64,000 bases of DNA from Bradyrhizobium murdochi. GTDB taxonomy: Bacteria > Pseudomonadota > Alphaproteobacteria > Rhizobiales > Xanthobacteraceae. Positions 61,507 through 64,000 of this stretch are shown piece by piece. Position 1 is the first letter of the stretch; every line of letters begins with the position of its first letter. The notes beneath the pieces were generated by a model. That model was given only the letters and a program-made list of their open reading frames with translations. It made no database searches and was not told the DNA's origin. The position numbers and the translations under genes are program-made. The DNA lies in assembly GCF_000472965.1 (NCBI RefSeq), contig NZ_AXAU01000001.1:970243-1034242 (forward strand), in the 5' to 3' direction.

Positions 61507-63704
61507 TCATGGCGCCGTAGTCGTCGCACCATCTTCTGCCGCCACAGCGCCCGGCAAACATGTAGCGAGCATTGATTTCGCAACGCCGTCATCTGGAAAC
61601 CGCTCAAGGATTTCGCGGTAGCGACGCGCAGCGCCTTGAAGGTCTCCGGCTTCAAAACGCTTTGAAGCGAGCCAAGTCATTTCACTCAATACTTGATCAT
61701 CGCGCCGGACTTCGAGTTCCGGATCGCGGCTGTTTGCAAATCCGAGCAACTCGTAAATCATGAAATCCTGTTTCCGCCCTTTAACCCGAACACGACGCAA
61801 GGGCCTTGCTACGACTGCGGATGCGACAGCGCCAAATACGCTATCGCTGATACAAATCCTGGTGCCGAATGCCTTGTTCGTTCCTTCAAGGCGCGCCGCA
61901 GCGTTCACGCCATCCCCAATTGCAGTATAACTGAATCGGTTCGTCGCGCCGACGTTACCAACCAATACCTCGGCGCTGTTAAGCCCGATTCGGATTTCAA
62001 AGGTTGGCCTGCCTTCCGCGCGCCATGCCTCGTTGATCCGCTCCATTCGCCGCGCAGCCCGCACGGCTCCTGCGCAAGCGCGCAGCGCGTGATCCGACAG
62101 GGCGATCGGTGCGCCCCAGAACGCCATGATGCCATCGCCAATGAACTTGTCGACCGTCCCCTGTTCGTCTGAAATCGCGCCTGAGACCTGCTCAAAATAC
62201 ACCGACATCTGGTCGAGCAGCGTATCCGGCGGCAACTGCTCTGCGTGCGTCGAAAAATTCTCCAGGTCGGCAAATAAAATCGTCAAGGACCGCCGTTCCA
62301 CGCCAAGGGCCAGCGGAATGCCGGACTTGATCAGGCCACGAACCACATCGACCGGTGCGAACGAGCAGAAGGATTGGAGCGAGTTGCGGAGAAGCGAGGT
62401 CGCAGACTGAAGCTGGGCAATTTCGCGCACTCTGGACGGACGGATCGCCGGCTGATCGAAGGATAGAGTCTCGACAAATTTCAGGTCCCTCGAGATACTT
62501 TCGATCGGATGCGACAAGCCCGTGACAGAAAGTAGATCAGCAAAAGCTCTGCCACCGAAAGCGCGACAATTATAACAACGATCTCCTGGTTCGTGGCCTT
62601 GAGCTCGCCGATGAAGTCGTCCGTCGGGGTGAGGATGATCGCCTGCCACGGACGTCCGAAGCTTTCCGGAAACCGGGCAAACGATGCGCTCAACTCCTGT
62701 CCGTCCCGGGGGGATCGAAACACGAACTCGTTCTCATTTGATTGCGTTCGCAATCGATACGCCTCGCGTGCGTCTTCATCGTTAATATTGGCCAGCCGCG
62801 CCACTTCGAGGCGGCCGTCCACCATCCGAACGCTCTTTTGCTGCTCTGAGGCCGCTATGATCTCGCCGTCCGTCAGGTCCGCAATGATTGTCCTGCTGTG
62901 CGGACTGACCCGGTGCGTAGCCAGAAATCTCGACAAGATACCGAGTGTGATGGTGGCGCCAGCACAGCCTATGAAAGCGCCGCTGTGGTAGACTGGCACT
63001 CTGAGATTGATGATCGGATAGCCGGTATCGACATTAACCTGCGGCTTTGTGACAGCCAGAGTTCCCGCGTGCTTCGCTTCCGGATAGCCGGACGTCGTTC
63101 GGTAGTCGGTCGTTGTCACAACGTCGTACTCGCCGACGACATGTCCCCAGGTATCGAAGAATGTCCGATGTCGGCGACGGTTCTCGCTCAGCGAGAAATC
63201 ATCGATGAAGTTTACATGCCAGTTCGCGTTCGGCGGTATCTTGGAATCGGAGCGCCTGCGGTCATCATCAATCCTTGTCACTGCTCGATGATACCCGTCT
63301 TCGAAGCTTACAACGGCAGCGTCGATCTCTTCGGCCGTGGTCAATGCTCGAAATAGGATTTCGTGACTCCGCTCGGTTCGGAAGAAGCCGGGATCGGCCG
63401 CCGCCACTTCTGCGAGCAGGCCGACAGTCCCCGCCACGCCCCGTATCATGGCTTCCACATTTTCGATGCTGATCTGGCGCGTCTTAGCGACTTCTGCGTG
63501 CAAAGTAGCAATGATAGTTTGGGAGTTTCGGTGGTAATTGTAGACCAGGATAAAAATCAGGATAGGAATACTGAGGCAGACGAAGAAGCCCGCCATGATC
63601 GCACTGAGCTTTGGCTTTTTCATCACTCGTGCGAACTGAGCCCCAGCTCGCTGCGACAGCAAGCCGCCGATCGACTTTAGCCGTGCTCCAGACGACGCTC
63701 GCAT
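61507..63704 (-). pseudogene. Cache-membrane-class III cyclase, disrupted by one frameshift
   Basis: The upstream half (63704 to 62481) encodes TM1 (about 30-55), a dCache-type sensor ('FEDGYHRAVTRIDDDRRRSD', 'INLRVPVYHSGAFIGCAGATITLGILSRFL') and TM2 ('VVIIVALSVAELLLIYFLS'), then runs into a stop. The downstream half continues in another frame from 'GLSHPIESISRDLKFVETLSF' (HAMP-like) into a complete cyclase domain ('ILFADLENFSTHAEQ', 'KFIGDGIMAFWGAP', 'GDGVNAAARLEGTN') ending at TAG 61507. One extra G in the CCC run at 62519-62521 would join the halves, giving about 732 aa. It is a recent mutation, a sequencing error or a recoding site. Confidence 0.8.
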
Positions 63705-63926
63705 CGTGATGCACCCCGCGAGTGATGACGAGCCTGATCACCACATGATAGCCGAAACGAGGTGTCTATCCAAGACGGTCGCTAAGCTGGTGAGTTTCTC
63801 CCAATGCTATGCCTAACCCTCGGGCTCCATTGTGAAGCAGAATAGCGCAACAACGACGTTATGAGCACGTCGCGACGCACCATCAGCGAAAGATCAGCAT
63901 ACCTCAGGACTTGCGACAACGGCGCT

Positions 63927-64000
63927 TCAGTCAAAGAACTCCGCCGCACCTGTCTCCAGATTGTACATTGCGCCGGCGATCTTGATTTCACCCTTCGCTT
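63927..64000 (-). CDS. C-terminal end of a beta-type carbonic anhydrase (partial)
   Basis: Reverse-strand codons at the window edge read 'AKGEIKIAGAMYNLETGAAEFFD' followed by TGA (63927-63929). The 'IAGAMYNLETG.VEFF' ending is characteristic of beta-carbonic anhydrases of Proteobacteria (CO2/bicarbonate interconversion). The rest of the gene lies outside. The 63705-63926 gap shows no other supported feature. Confidence 0.75.
   Translation of the reverse strand, partial: AKGEIKIAGAMYNLETGAAEFFD

Overview
The window looks like chromosome from an alphaproteobacterium of the Bradyrhizobiaceae type (Bradyrhizobium or a close relative). The evidence is high GC and strong third-position G/C, an alphaproteobacterial rne - amiC - PBP1A - prfB string, the aroQ - accB - accC and aat - DUF2155 - NDUFA12 blocks, DUF1236 and BA14K-like secreted proteins, HWE/HisKA_2-type signalling, and several families of extragenic palindromic repeats. 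No rRNA, tRNA, CRISPR array, phage module or complete insertion sequence was seen.

Layout. 1-6.9 kb: the 5' part of a DUF6502 gene, small hypotheticals, a frameshifted membrane relic, an SRPBCC protein, an orphan NodU-like carbamoyltransferase, an XRE-cupin regulator translationally coupled to a cupin gene behind twin palindromes, and an EamA exporter. 6.9-18.9 kb: a housekeeping and cell-envelope block with prfB (carrying its programmed frameshift), two tandem class A penicillin-binding proteins, an AMIN-domain amidase and RNase E with a long leader. 18.9-27.1 kb: bioY, an aminotransferase, an M48 protease with TPR-like repeats, a DsbA-like protein, a DUF1236 protein, and aroQ-accB-accC. bioY (biotin uptake) and accB/accC (a biotin-dependent enzyme) are functionally linked.

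27.2-42.4 kb is accessory. It holds a three-gene kinase/receiver cassette joined by ATGA overlaps, an IclR regulator divergent from a six-gene catabolic operon (Bug-type binding protein, flavin reductase, FAH-family protein, hydratase, RidA, amidohydrolase), a very large SAM-cyclase-ATPase-TPR protein, and a metallo-hydrolase plus FAD oxidoreductase pair. Housekeeping resumes with aat and DUF2155 (42.6-44.3 kb). It is interrupted again by an SDR, an esterase, an antiporter, an EEP-family protein, a GlxA/InhA-like divergent pair, and a MarR-membrane protein pair sharing one operator type (44.5-53.9 kb), and then reaches NDUFA12. The last 10 kb carries a BA14K-like protein, a decayed EamA gene, a receiver plus hybrid kinase, an HNH nuclease, a ParDE-type toxin-antitoxin pair with a perfect palindrome, a Rossmann-fold dehydrogenase, a Cys-rich secreted protein, a Cache-cyclase broken by one base, and the tail of a carbonic anhydrase.

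The most notable points are the tandem PBP1A genes, the palindromic operators that link regulators to specific neighbours (XRE, IclR, MarR, GlxA, ParD), the catabolic operon of unknown substrate, the single-base lesion in the Cache-cyclase, and the dispersed TAGAGC-bounded element present in two copies.
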